This document shows positions 1-4,573 of a DNA stretch of 5,400 nucleotides, piece by piece (within the stretch, counting starts at the first letter, position 1; each line of letters begins with the position of its first letter). The notes under the pieces were generated by a model. It was not told where the DNA came from. It saw only the letters and a list, made by a program, of their open reading frames with translations, and did not search any database. The stretch comes from Synergistaceae bacterium (GTDB lineage Bacteria > Synergistota > Synergistia > Synergistales > Synergistaceae). The DNA is taken from positions 1-5,400 of the forward strand of contig JAAZCN010000148.1 in NCBI GenBank assembly GCA_012513245.1. The letters are read 5' to 3'. The position numbers and the translations under genes are program-made.

Positions 1-312
1 CAGCGCATCGTTGATGCAGCTGAAAAGTATGGAGCCGAGAACTGTGTAGTGATACTGGGTTCTTCGGATGCGGAAGGCGCAGAGATCTACGCCGAGACCG
101 TAACGAACGGCGATCCTACTTTTGCAGGACCACTTGCAGGAGTCCCGTTGGGACTCGCGGTATACCACGTGTTTGATGAAGAGATCCGTTCTGAATGCAA
201 TGAAGCGCAGTGGGAAGAACAGATATCCATGATGGAAATGGTACTTGAACCTGACGCCCTCGCAGCCGCTGTAAAAGGAATGCGTGACGAATTCAGCAAA
301 TTCAAGCTTTAA
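1..312 (+). CDS. grdA: Glycine/sarcosine/betaine reductase complex, selenoprotein A (C-terminal part)
   Basis: The reading frame is open from the first base and ends at TAA 310-312, giving the last 103 residues. The segments AAEKYGAEN, AETVTNGDPTFAGPLAGV, LGLAVYHVF and ISMMEMVL match what I know of GrdA. GrdA is the small selenoprotein of the reductase that converts glycine (or sarcosine or betaine) to acetyl phosphate; it carries the carboxymethyl-selenoether intermediate from protein B to protein C in the cytoplasm. The family is about 157 residues long, so roughly 54 residues are missing, including the CxxU selenocysteine motif near residue 44. The window therefore begins about 10 codons after the in-frame UGA. 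ATG 49 is internal, because homology extends upstream of it. A terminator follows and no grdB is seen downstream, so grdA ends its transcript here. Family identification is firm; selenocysteine use is inferred from the family and not visible. Confidence 0.93.
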   Translation, partial: QRIVDAAEKYGAENCVVILGSSDAEGAEIYAETVTNGDPTFAGPLAGVPLGLAVYHVFDEEIRSECNEAQWEEQISMMEMVLEPDALAAAVKGMRDEFSKFKL

Positions 313-347
313 GGACGTACAAAAGCATATATTTGTGATCAACGGAG

Positions 348-376
348 GGAGTCCGGTAATTACCGGACTCCTCTTC
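348..376 (+). terminator. Probable terminator of grdA
   Basis: A perfect inverted repeat at 348-371 (GGAGTCCGGT / ACCGGACTCC, loop AATT) forms a 10-bp GC-rich stem 35 bases after the grdA stop. It is followed by TCTTCATT, a mixed U-rich tail rather than a clean U run, so termination may be imperfect. The next gene, at 598-882, is convergent, so the same stem might also stop its transcripts, though the minus-strand side has no U run. Confidence 0.72.
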
Positions 377-597
377 ATTGATTCTGGAAGCTTCAGTGCA
401 AAGGCACACAAAATTGACATAAGAGGACGAGTTTAAAGTTTTACACACCACATTGGCCAAGCAAAACTGAACATAAAAAACACCCAAACCACACATCCTT
501 GTCTAACCGTGTTGCTTTCAAGTTCTGAACCTTTTGGGGTCAGACCTACACATTTGACACTATTGGAGGATGCAGATCTATCCCTTCTTCTCCTTTG
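377..597. other. Non-coding gap between convergent genes
   Basis: I see no credible gene in these 221 bases. TTGACA occurs at 414-419 and 554-559 on the + strand, but neither has a convincing -10 at a proper distance. The one recognisable element is the motif at 536-561, listed separately. No terminator hairpin with a U run is visible just after the stop of the minus-strand gene ending at 598. Confidence 0.6.
536..561. repeat. GGGGTCAGACC...TTTGACAC motif, possible transposase-associated repeat end
   Basis: Read on the minus strand this is AGTGTCAAATGTG followed by TAGGTCTGACCCC. From memory, near-identical strings with the core GGTCTGACCCC recur beside IS200-like (REP-associated, Y1) tyrosine transposase genes in varied bacteria, where they act as element ends. 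Only one copy is present and no such transposase gene is in the window, so this would be a solitary end or remnant. The link rests on recall and not on a search. Confidence 0.35.
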
Positions 598-882
598 TCA
601 TTTCACATTCTCCTGCTCCTTCTCTGCTTTCGGGATATCGGGCGGGTATGGGGTGATGCAATATTCCTGCATGGTCTCGGTCCAGGCTTCGTAGTCGCTC
701 ATTCCGGGGACTATCTTCTGTAAATTGGTCATCTCTTTTTTCGTCAATTTTGCCAACAACATTGCGAGTTTCTTTGCTTCCACACGGTCTGCCTTTTTCC
801 AGACTCTCGGGAAGTAGATCATCCAGTGCTCCATGGTCTCTTCAGCTATCTTTTCAACCGACATCTCCATTAACAACACCAT
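598..882 (-). CDS. Small charged helical protein of unknown function
   Basis: I do not recognise this family. The longest reading is 94 residues, highly charged and probably mostly helical, with a Lys-rich stretch (KKADRVEAKKLAMLLAKLTKK, residues about 29-49), a segment MSDYEAWTETMQEYC (about 60-74), a proline-rich ITPYPPDIP (76-84) and a Glu/Lys tail. There is no signal peptide or membrane segment, so it should be cytoplasmic. It is likely to be real because a strong minus-strand promoter lies 33 bases upstream and the composition is protein-like. The start is uncertain: ATG 882, ATG 870 and ATG 864 are all in frame and none has a well-spaced Shine-Dalgarno site. GAGAG at 883-887 touches ATG 882 and lies 12 bases before ATG 870. 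It is transcribed separately from abiEi, which lies 337 bases upstream on the same strand. A small regulator or element-borne protein is possible; nothing proves it. Confidence 0.6.
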   Translation of the reverse strand: MVLLMEMSVEKIAEETMEHWMIYFPRVWKKADRVEAKKLAMLLAKLTKKEMTNLQKIVPGMSDYEAWTETMQEYCITPYPPDIPKAEKEQENVK

Positions 883-914
883 CTCTCAAGTGAATGTTAT
901 TGATCTATTGTCTT

Positions 915-942
915 ATAATACGGCTATTGTTGGTACTGTCAA
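915..942 (-). promoter_or_regulatory. Promoter of the small gene at 598-882
   Basis: On the minus strand the -35 is TTGACA (937-942, 6 of 6) and the -10 is TATTAT (915-920, 5 of 6), separated by 16 bases. Transcription would begin near 908, leaving a leader of about 26 bases before ATG 882. This is the best sigma-70-type match in the window and supports the small gene being expressed. Confidence 0.78.
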
Positions 943-952
943 GGGGGGTAGA

Positions 953-969
953 CCGGAAGGGTCATCCGG
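953..969. repeat. Short inverted repeat before the 11-bp array
   Basis: CCGGA (953-957) and TCCGG (965-969) are separated by seven bases. It sits between the small gene's promoter and the phased array. The stem is only 5 bp, so the case is weak alone. It belongs to a cluster of hairpins spanning 953-1137. Confidence 0.4.
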
Positions 970-971
970 CC

Positions 972-1015
972 GGGCAAGCAATTGGCAAGCAGTGGGCAAG
1001 CAATTGGTAAATGCT
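972..1015. repeat. 11-bp tandem array A
   Basis: Three units run in exact 11-base register: GGGCAAGCAAT (972-982), TGGCAAGCAGT (983-993) and GGGCAAGCAAT (994-1004). A fourth, degenerate unit TGGTAAATGCT follows (1005-1015). The consensus is KGGCAAGCART. The 11-base period is close to one DNA helical turn, so all units would face the same side of the helix. The array lies 30 bases upstream of the -35 of the small minus-strand gene. Its unit resembles that of the array at 1937-2022. Confidence 0.8.
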
Positions 1016-1034
1016 GGCGGAGAGTGCATCCGCC
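1016..1034. repeat. Hairpin after array A
   Basis: GGCGGA (1016-1021) and TCCGCC (1029-1034) form a perfect 6-bp stem with a 7-base loop directly abutting the last array unit. There is no U run on either side, so a terminator role is unlikely. It is part of the composite repeat module. Confidence 0.55.
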
Positions 1035-1037
1035 GGG

Positions 1038-1137
1038 TAATTTGCAGCCTCTGGGTTGCGGAGAATTCGCAGCAATAATCTCGCTGCGGAGAATTTGCTC
1101 GCTTCGCATCGCGGAGAATTGCCTGACTTAGTCAGGC
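1038..1137. repeat. Cluster of GCGGAGAATT core repeats with hairpins
   Basis: Three exact copies of GCGGAGAATT lie at 1058-1067, 1086-1095 and 1111-1120, spaced 28 and 25 bases apart. A degenerate fourth, GGTAATTTGCAGCC, lies near 1036-1049. Between or beside the cores are short inverted repeats: CGCAGC/GCTGCG (1068-1073, 1083-1088) and GCCTGAC-TTA-GTCAGGC (1121-1137). Read on the minus strand the core is AATTCTCCGC. The same core recurs in the opposite orientation at 4676-4738 beyond the insertion sequence. No protein-coding signal is seen here. Confidence 0.72.
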
Positions 1138-1181
1138 GGAAACTAATTTTTAAAAGATTTATGGGTCAATTTACCGCCGGC

Positions 1182-1223
1182 TCAAAGGACCGCAATTTTA
1201 CGGCTCATACCTTCTCCGTTCAT
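1182..1223 (-). pseudogene. Possible remnant of the abiEii toxin gene start
   Basis: The ATG at 1221-1223 overlaps the abiEi stop as ATGA, the usual junction between abiEi and abiEii in type IV toxin-antitoxin operons. A GGAG lies seven bases upstream of the ATG, in the abiEi codons CTGGAGGCG. The frame runs only 13 codons (MNGEGMSRKIAVL) before TGA at 1182-1184. After the first two residues it does not resemble an AbiEii N-terminus known to me. Normal AbiEii is a nucleotidyltransferase-fold protein of roughly 250-300 residues. The rest of the region is repeats, so the toxin gene appears deleted. Calling this a remnant is inference from position and overlap only. Confidence 0.4.
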
Positions 1224-1813
1224 AGCAACGCCTCCAGATAATTTTTGAGAAAAGTTTCAACTCTGAGTTTTTTTGCATGATCCATGAGGGCAGAGTAATC
1301 CGCGGACTTTAATTTCACAAAGCGTTTTAACGCGTCATTCAGTATCTGTATGTCTATGCGGCTTCTGCTTCTGATCAAATCACAGATCGTTCTTTCAAGG
1401 ATGTATGTTCTGAGCGGATTGCCATGGGTGCTTTTTACAGTTTCAACTCCCTGCTCATGAAGCTCTTTTTTGATATAGTAGATTTTGAACCGTTTTGCTA
1501 CTGTTCCAACGACCTTGTAACCGCTTGGGACTGTAGCTGAATATTCAAAAGGTGTTCTATCCGATAAGCCGTGCAAATATAGGGCCGTTTCATGCGAGTA
1601 GATCAATTTCGGATACTTCGTCTGAATGGAATACATTTCATCCTCTATCGAATCAACAGATACATAAACACCCCGGGCAACTCTTTCAAGCTGCCCCTCT
1701 GCCAGCATCTTTTGCAGATAGACTCTGGGTATCTCATTTCGGTCAAGATCAGAACTTAGAACTGTGCCCCGCTGCTTCTGAATTAGTTTTTTCAGCTTCT
1801 CCGAATGATCCAC
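1220..1813 (-). CDS. AbiEi-family antitoxin / transcriptional repressor (type IV toxin-antitoxin), apparently without toxin
   Basis: The 197-residue protein matches the AbiEi pattern as I recall it from Firmicutes. It has an N-terminal winged helix-turn-helix (about 1-50, with IPRVYLQKMLAEGQLERVARGVYV), then YSHETALYLHGLSDRTP (72-88), GNPLRTYILERTICDLIR (131-148) and a C-terminal LRVETFLKNYLEALL. AbiEi represses its own operon by binding inverted repeats and neutralises the AbiEii nucleotidyltransferase toxin without contacting it. I chose GTG 1811-1813 because AGGGG (1822-1826) sits 8 bases upstream and the family usually begins close to this point. An in-frame ATG at 1853-1855 would add 14 residues but overlaps the operator and lies within a few bases of the -10, so it would have almost no leader. 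The toxin gene that normally follows is missing: only a 13-codon frame overlaps the stop. The antitoxin itself is intact, so it may persist as a solitary DNA-binding protein. Confidence 0.88.
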   Translation of the reverse strand: MDHSEKLKKLIQKQRGTVLSSDLDRNEIPRVYLQKMLAEGQLERVARGVYVSVDSIEDEMYSIQTKYPKLIYSHETALYLHGLSDRTPFEYSATVPSGYKVVGTVAKRFKIYYIKKELHEQGVETVKSTHGNPLRTYILERTICDLIRSRSRIDIQILNDALKRFVKLKSADYSALMDHAKKLRVETFLKNYLEALL

Positions 1814-1816
1814 GAT

Positions 1817-1826
1817 CCTCACCCCT
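1817..1826 (-). promoter_or_regulatory. Ribosome binding site that fixes the abiEi start
   Basis: On the minus strand AGGGGTGAGG precedes the GTG start; AGGGG lies 8 bases and GAGG 3 bases before it. This favours GTG 1813 over ATG 1855, which has no comparable site. Confidence 0.75.
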
Positions 1827-1832
1827 TTTACG

Positions 1833-1872
1833 AATATACTTATATTGTATATCATTTAAGTATATTTGTAAA
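1833..1872 (-). promoter_or_regulatory. abiEi promoter with overlapping operator
   Basis: On the minus strand the -35 is TTTACA (1867-1872, 5 of 6) and the -10 is TACAAT (1844-1849, 5 of 6), with 17 bases between. A perfect inverted repeat flanks the -10: AATATACTTA (1857-1866) and TAAGTATATT (1833-1842), 14 bases apart. One arm fills most of the promoter spacer and the other lies around the start of transcription. Binding by the AbiEi wing-helix protein would block the promoter. Autorepression through inverted repeats is established for AbiEi; that this repeat is the site is inference. Confidence 0.75.
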
Positions 1873-1900
1873 ATATGCGGAAATTCACAAAGTGTAAGCG

Positions 1901-1979
1901 GCTTTTACAATTGTGAAACTGCGATAAATACGGTCGCGTGGAGCTGTGGTGAAGCAATGGTGAAACAGTTGTAAAAAGC
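1901..1979. repeat. Imperfect inverted repeat partly inside array B
   Basis: GCTTTTACAATTGT (1901-1914) is nearly the reverse complement of ACAGTTGTAAAAAGC (1965-1979), with one mismatch and one extra A. The arms are about 50 bases apart. It lies just upstream of the abiEi promoter and its right arm forms part of the phased array, so it may be a by-product of the array. Confidence 0.45.
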
Positions 1980-2022
1980 GGCTGAGCAGTTGCTGAGCAT
2001 GCCTGAGCAGTCGCTAAGCCGT
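1937..2022. repeat. 10-11-bp phased array B
   Basis: Eight degenerate units run end to end: CGTGGAGCTGT, GGTGAAGCAAT, GGTGAAACAGT, TGTAAAAAGC, GGCTGAGCAGT, TGCTGAGCATG, CCTGAGCAGT and CGCTAAGCCGT. Their lengths are 11, 11, 11, 10, 11, 11, 10 and 11 (mean about 10.75, near one helical turn). Most units carry A(G/A)CA(G/A)T at the same place, the core also seen in array A at 972-1015. The array lies 65 bases upstream of the abiEi -35 and 19 bases left of the insertion sequence end. No reading frame uses it convincingly. Confidence 0.72.
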
Positions 2023-2041
2023 CGTAGGGGCCAAGGTCAGG

Positions 2042-2159
2042 TGAGTATTGCGCACTCCATGAGCCCATAATTCCGCAACTCACGAGCCCAGCGCCACGCT
2101 TTTCATGAGCCCACCAAGACGCTATACATGAGCCCACCTTGACGGGGTCCGTGGACCCA
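2042..2159 (+). repeat. Left end of IS21 element with 23-bp-spaced repeats
   Basis: ATGAGCCCA or ACGAGCCCA occurs at 2059-2067, 2082-2090, 2105-2113 and 2128-2136, exactly 23 bases apart. A fifth, degenerate copy GTGGACCCA lies at 2151-2159, again 23 bases on. Spacing of about two helical turns puts all sites on one face of the DNA, fitting cooperative binding by the IstA N-terminal domain. Confidence 0.9.
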
Positions 2160-2165
2160 TAATTT
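2139..2165 (+). promoter_or_regulatory. Weak candidate istA promoter with a palindrome
   Basis: TTGACG (2139-2144) is a fair -35, but the best -10 is TAATTT (2160-2165) at a short 15-base spacing, so strength should be low. A perfect inverted repeat GGGTCC/GGACCC (2145-2150, 2153-2158) fills the spacer and includes part of the fifth terminal repeat. Transposase bound to the end could therefore repress its own promoter. This is inference. Confidence 0.4.
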
Positions 2166-2180
2166 GGTACTCTTAGGATA

Positions 2181-2197
2181 TGCGCACATCGTGCGTA
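2181..2197 (+). other. Stem-loop in the istA leader
   Basis: TGCGCAC (2181-2187) and GTGCGTA (2191-2197) form a 7-bp stem (one G-U pair) with a 3-base loop, ending ten bases before the istA Shine-Dalgarno AGAGGAGGT (2207-2215). Many insertion sequences use leader hairpins to limit translation from outside transcripts. Whether this one does is not shown. Confidence 0.4.
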
Positions 2198-2223
2198 AAT
2201 ATCTTTAGAGGAGGTCATTTTAG

Positions 2224-3783
2224 ATGACCATGTACAGAGAAATGCTCAGACTTCGTGACGAGGGGAAAGTAAGTCAACGGGATATCGCTGCTAGCTGCGG
2301 GTGCTCACACAGTACTGTTAAGCGAGTGCTTGCCCGAAGTAGAGAAATTGGTCTTTCTTTTGAGACTGCAAGGGACAACACTGACGAGCAGATCATGACG
2401 CTGCTTTTTCCAAAGAATCTCCAGCTCAGTATCCAGAAAGAACCTGACTTCGCGGAAATGCACAGTGAACTGTCCAAGAGCGGTGTGACCATGACTTTGC
2501 TTTGGAACGAATATTGCGATCGGTGTAAGGCAAACGACTGGATCCCGTACATGTACACGCAGTTCTGTAAACTTTACCGCAAATACGTAACAGAAAAGAA
2601 ACTTTCCTGGCATGTGGTCCATAAACCCGGCGAAGTCATGGAGGTTGACTGGGCAGGCACGAAGATGAGATATACGGATGAAATTACAGAGAGCGAGATC
2701 AAAGCAAGCGTGTTTGTGGCAGTGCTTCCGTATTCAGGTTACACATACGTAGAAGCTTTTTGCAACGAGAAACAAATTTCATGGATGCAGGCCCATATCA
2801 ATGCATATAAGTTTTTTGGTGGGGTAACGCGCCTGCTGCGTCCGGACAACCTCAGGACAGGAGTCAGCAAGGCGGACAAAGACGCACCTGAGATAAACCC
2901 GGTGTATAGAGAGATGACCGAATACTACGGCACTTACGTGTCTCCGGCAAGAGTGTTGAAGCCGAAGGACAAGGCTTCGGTAGAGGGAACTGTCGGCATT
3001 ATAACAACGAACATAATCGCCGCCTTGAGAAACCAGCGCTTTAATTCACTCGCCGAAGTTAACAGAGCCATAAGGAAAAGGCTTGAGATGTTCAACACGG
3101 CCCCGTTTCAAAAGAAGGAGGGCAGCAGGGAAAGCGTCTTTCTGGAAGAGGAACATTCTGCCCTACTTGAGCTGCCAAGATACGAATACCAGCTTGCAGA
3201 GTACAAGGAGGCCACTGTTCAGTGCAACTATCACGTCTGCGTTGACGGCAAAAACTATAGTGTTCCTTACAGCTACGTGGGCCGTAAGGTAAGGATACGC
3301 TTCACCAGGACAATGGTCGAGATATTCCATAATGGTGAACGGATAGCATCGCATATAAGAAATCGCAGCCAGAAAGAAAAATACGTAATCGAAACAGAGC
3401 ACATGCCACAGTCTCACAGGTGTATGGTTGAATGGGACGGAGACCGTTTCCGCTCTTGGGCCGCGAAATATGGACGCTGCACTCTTGAAGTCATAAACGG
3501 CTATCTCGAATCAGGCATAGTTGAACAGCACAGCTACAAGAGGTGTATGGGCCTTCTCCAACTGGGGAAGAAATACTCCGTAGTTCAAATAGAGGCTGCG
3601 TGCTCAAAGACGCTTACATTCTCGAAAACTCCGAGCCTAAAGAACATAAGGCTGGCATTGCAGTCGGCAGCTGCCGGATCACAGTCTGCGACAAACAGAG
3701 GCCAGGAGACGGAAAACAGCACATCTGCTGCCTCCGGTTTCAGACGTGGAGCAGAATATTTCGGAGGCCGGGGCAATGATTAA
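2224..3783 (+). CDS. istA: IS21-family transposase IstA
   Basis: This 519-residue protein is the DDE transposase that cuts and joins the ends of the element. Residues about 3-45 form a helix-turn-helix (EGKVSQRDIAASCGCSHSTVKRVL). The RNase H-like catalytic core follows, with D142 (PGEVMEVDWAG), D208 (LRPDNLR) and E254 (KPKDKASVEGTVG), giving the D-D-E triad with plausible spacing. A beta-rich segment (YSVPYSYVGRKVRIRF...VEIFHNGERIASH, about 335-378) matches the domain usually found after the core. The Shine-Dalgarno AGAGGAGGT ends 8 bases before ATG 2224; ATG 2230 is an alternative. It is longer than IS21 IstA itself (about 390) but within the range of larger family members. No frameshift is seen. 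The last 8 bases overlap istB, so the two are translationally coupled. Confidence 0.95.
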   Translation: MTMYREMLRLRDEGKVSQRDIAASCGCSHSTVKRVLARSREIGLSFETARDNTDEQIMTLLFPKNLQLSIQKEPDFAEMHSELSKSGVTMTLLWNEYCDRCKANDWIPYMYTQFCKLYRKYVTEKKLSWHVVHKPGEVMEVDWAGTKMRYTDEITESEIKASVFVAVLPYSGYTYVEAFCNEKQISWMQAHINAYKFFGGVTRLLRPDNLRTGVSKADKDAPEINPVYREMTEYYGTYVSPARVLKPKDKASVEGTVGIITTNIIAALRNQRFNSLAEVNRAIRKRLEMFNTAPFQKKEGSRESVFLEEEHSALLELPRYEYQLAEYKEATVQCNYHVCVDGKNYSVPYSYVGRKVRIRFTRTMVEIFHNGERIASHIRNRSQKEKYVIETEHMPQSHRCMVEWDGDRFRSWAAKYGRCTLEVINGYLESGIVEQHSYKRCMGLLQLGKKYSVVQIEAACSKTLTFSKTPSLKNIRLALQSAAAGSQSATNRGQETENSTSAASGFRRGAEYFGGRGND

Positions 3784-4519
3784 CCAGACAACGATGAACC
3801 AGCTCCATGAGATGCATCTCTCATATTTAGCAAAAGACATACGTGAGCGCATAGAGGATAAGAGCTTCATGGAACTCAGCTTCGAAGACCAGATAACCAC
3901 GCTGGTGGACCGGGAGTGGCACAGGAGAAAAAACAGAAGGATAACAGATCTTACGCGAAATGCGTCATTTTGTTATAAAAGTGCCTCAGTCACAGACATT
4001 GACTACCTCCCGGAGAGAAACCTTGACAGACGTCTCATAAACGAGCTGGCCTGCTGCGGATACATCGCAAACGGACAGAACGTGATAGTCATGGGAGCCA
4101 CCGGAGTGGGCAAAACATACCTGGCATGCGCGCTTGGGACAGCCGCCTGCCGGGAACGATATTCCGCAAAGTACGCCAGAATTCCTGATCTGCTAGAAGA
4201 ACTGTCGTTTGCTCATTCAGATGGCTCCTACAGGGACATAATACAACCATATCGCAAAGTCAGACTGCTGATACTGGATGAGTGGCTTCTCAGTCCACTC
4301 GGCTCGGAAGCAGCGAAAGAGATGTTCGAGATAATGGAATGCAGAAGTGTCGCGCGTCTTTCGACCATATTCTGTTCCCAATTCGATACCACAGAATGGC
4401 TGGAACGCACCTGCAACGACCTTCTTGGAGAAAGCCTGCTCGACAGGATAGTTCATTGTTCATACAAGTTGGTGGTTGGCGGGGAATCCATGAGGAAGCG
4501 CAGGGGCCTTAAGGACTGA
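3776..4519 (+). CDS. istB: IS21-family helper ATPase IstB
   Basis: IstB is a DnaC-like AAA+ ATPase that assists IstA in target selection and strand transfer. From ATG 3776 it has 247 residues: Walker A GATGVGKT (107-114), Walker B LLILDE (164-169), a likely sensor 1 segment STIFCSQF (196-203) and LLDRIVH (221-227) carrying a conserved arginine. The N-terminal helical part (QLHEMHLSYLAKDIRERIED...SFEDQITTLVDREW) matches the IstB family. I prefer ATG 3776 over the in-frame ATG 3746 because GGAGG (3763-3767) lies 8 bases upstream of 3776 and the family usually begins near MNQLHEM. The start overlaps the istA stop by 8 bases. The Walker motifs are complete and no damage is visible. Confidence 0.94.
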   Translation: MINQTTMNQLHEMHLSYLAKDIRERIEDKSFMELSFEDQITTLVDREWHRRKNRRITDLTRNASFCYKSASVTDIDYLPERNLDRRLINELACCGYIANGQNVIVMGATGVGKTYLACALGTAACRERYSAKYARIPDLLEELSFAHSDGSYRDIIQPYRKVRLLILDEWLLSPLGSEAAKEMFEIMECRSVARLSTIFCSQFDTTEWLERTCNDLLGESLLDRIVHCSYKLVVGGESMRKRRGLKD

Positions 4520-4536
4520 CAAAAAAATAGAACCTA

Positions 4537-4562
4537 CGCACGGGGAGAACCATCCCCGTGCG
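4537..4562. terminator. Strong stem-loop after istB
   Basis: CGCACGGGGA (4537-4546) and TCCCCGTGCG (4553-4562) form a perfect 10-bp stem with a 6-base loop, 17 bases after the istB stop. On the + strand ACTAAAGG follows with no U run. On the minus strand a run of seven U (from A 4521-4527) follows after 9 bases. It may end istAB transcripts inefficiently or shield istB from antisense transcription; an intrinsic terminator in the strict sense is not shown. Confidence 0.55.
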
Positions 4563-4573
4563 ACTAAAGGATA

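Noticed and set aside
49..312. ATG at 49 as the start of a short complete gene
   Set aside because: GrdA homology (AAEKYGAEN and so on) continues upstream of 49 in the same open frame to base 1, so the gene is cut by the window edge.
414..442. TTGACA at 414-419 as a + strand promoter
   Set aside because: No TATAAT-like sequence lies 15-19 bases downstream, and no + strand gene follows.
554..582. TTGACA at 554-559 as a + strand promoter
   Set aside because: The best sequence at the -10 position is TCTATC, a poor match, and no + strand gene follows; the hexamer belongs to the transposase-associated motif.
833..1241. Two + strand frames of 61-81 codons across 833-1241
   Set aside because: They run through the promoter of the small gene, the 11-bp array and the core repeats, have no ribosome binding site, and their translations look like read-through of repeats.
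1814..1855. ATG 1853-1855 as the abiEi start
   Set aside because: It would place the coding start within a few bases of the -10 and inside the inverted repeat; the GTG at 1811-1813 has a proper ribosome binding site and fits the family's N-terminus.
1552..1974. A 140-codon + strand frame antisense to abiEi
   Set aside because: It is the shadow of the AbiEi gene extended into the array, with no family resemblance.
2059..2159. CRISPR-like array from regularly spaced 9-mers
   Set aside because: Repeats of 9 bp with 14-bp spacers are too short for CRISPR, and the same sites occur inverted at the other end of a transposase gene pair, as expected for IS21 ends.
1856..2218. A 120-codon minus-strand frame
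   Set aside because: It spans the abiEi promoter, array B and the IS left end, so it consists of non-coding and repeat sequence and has no ribosome binding site.
3746..3775. ATG 3746 as the istB start
   Set aside because: ATG 3776 has GGAGG 8 bases upstream and matches the usual IstB N-terminus; the extra ten residues are overlap with istA.
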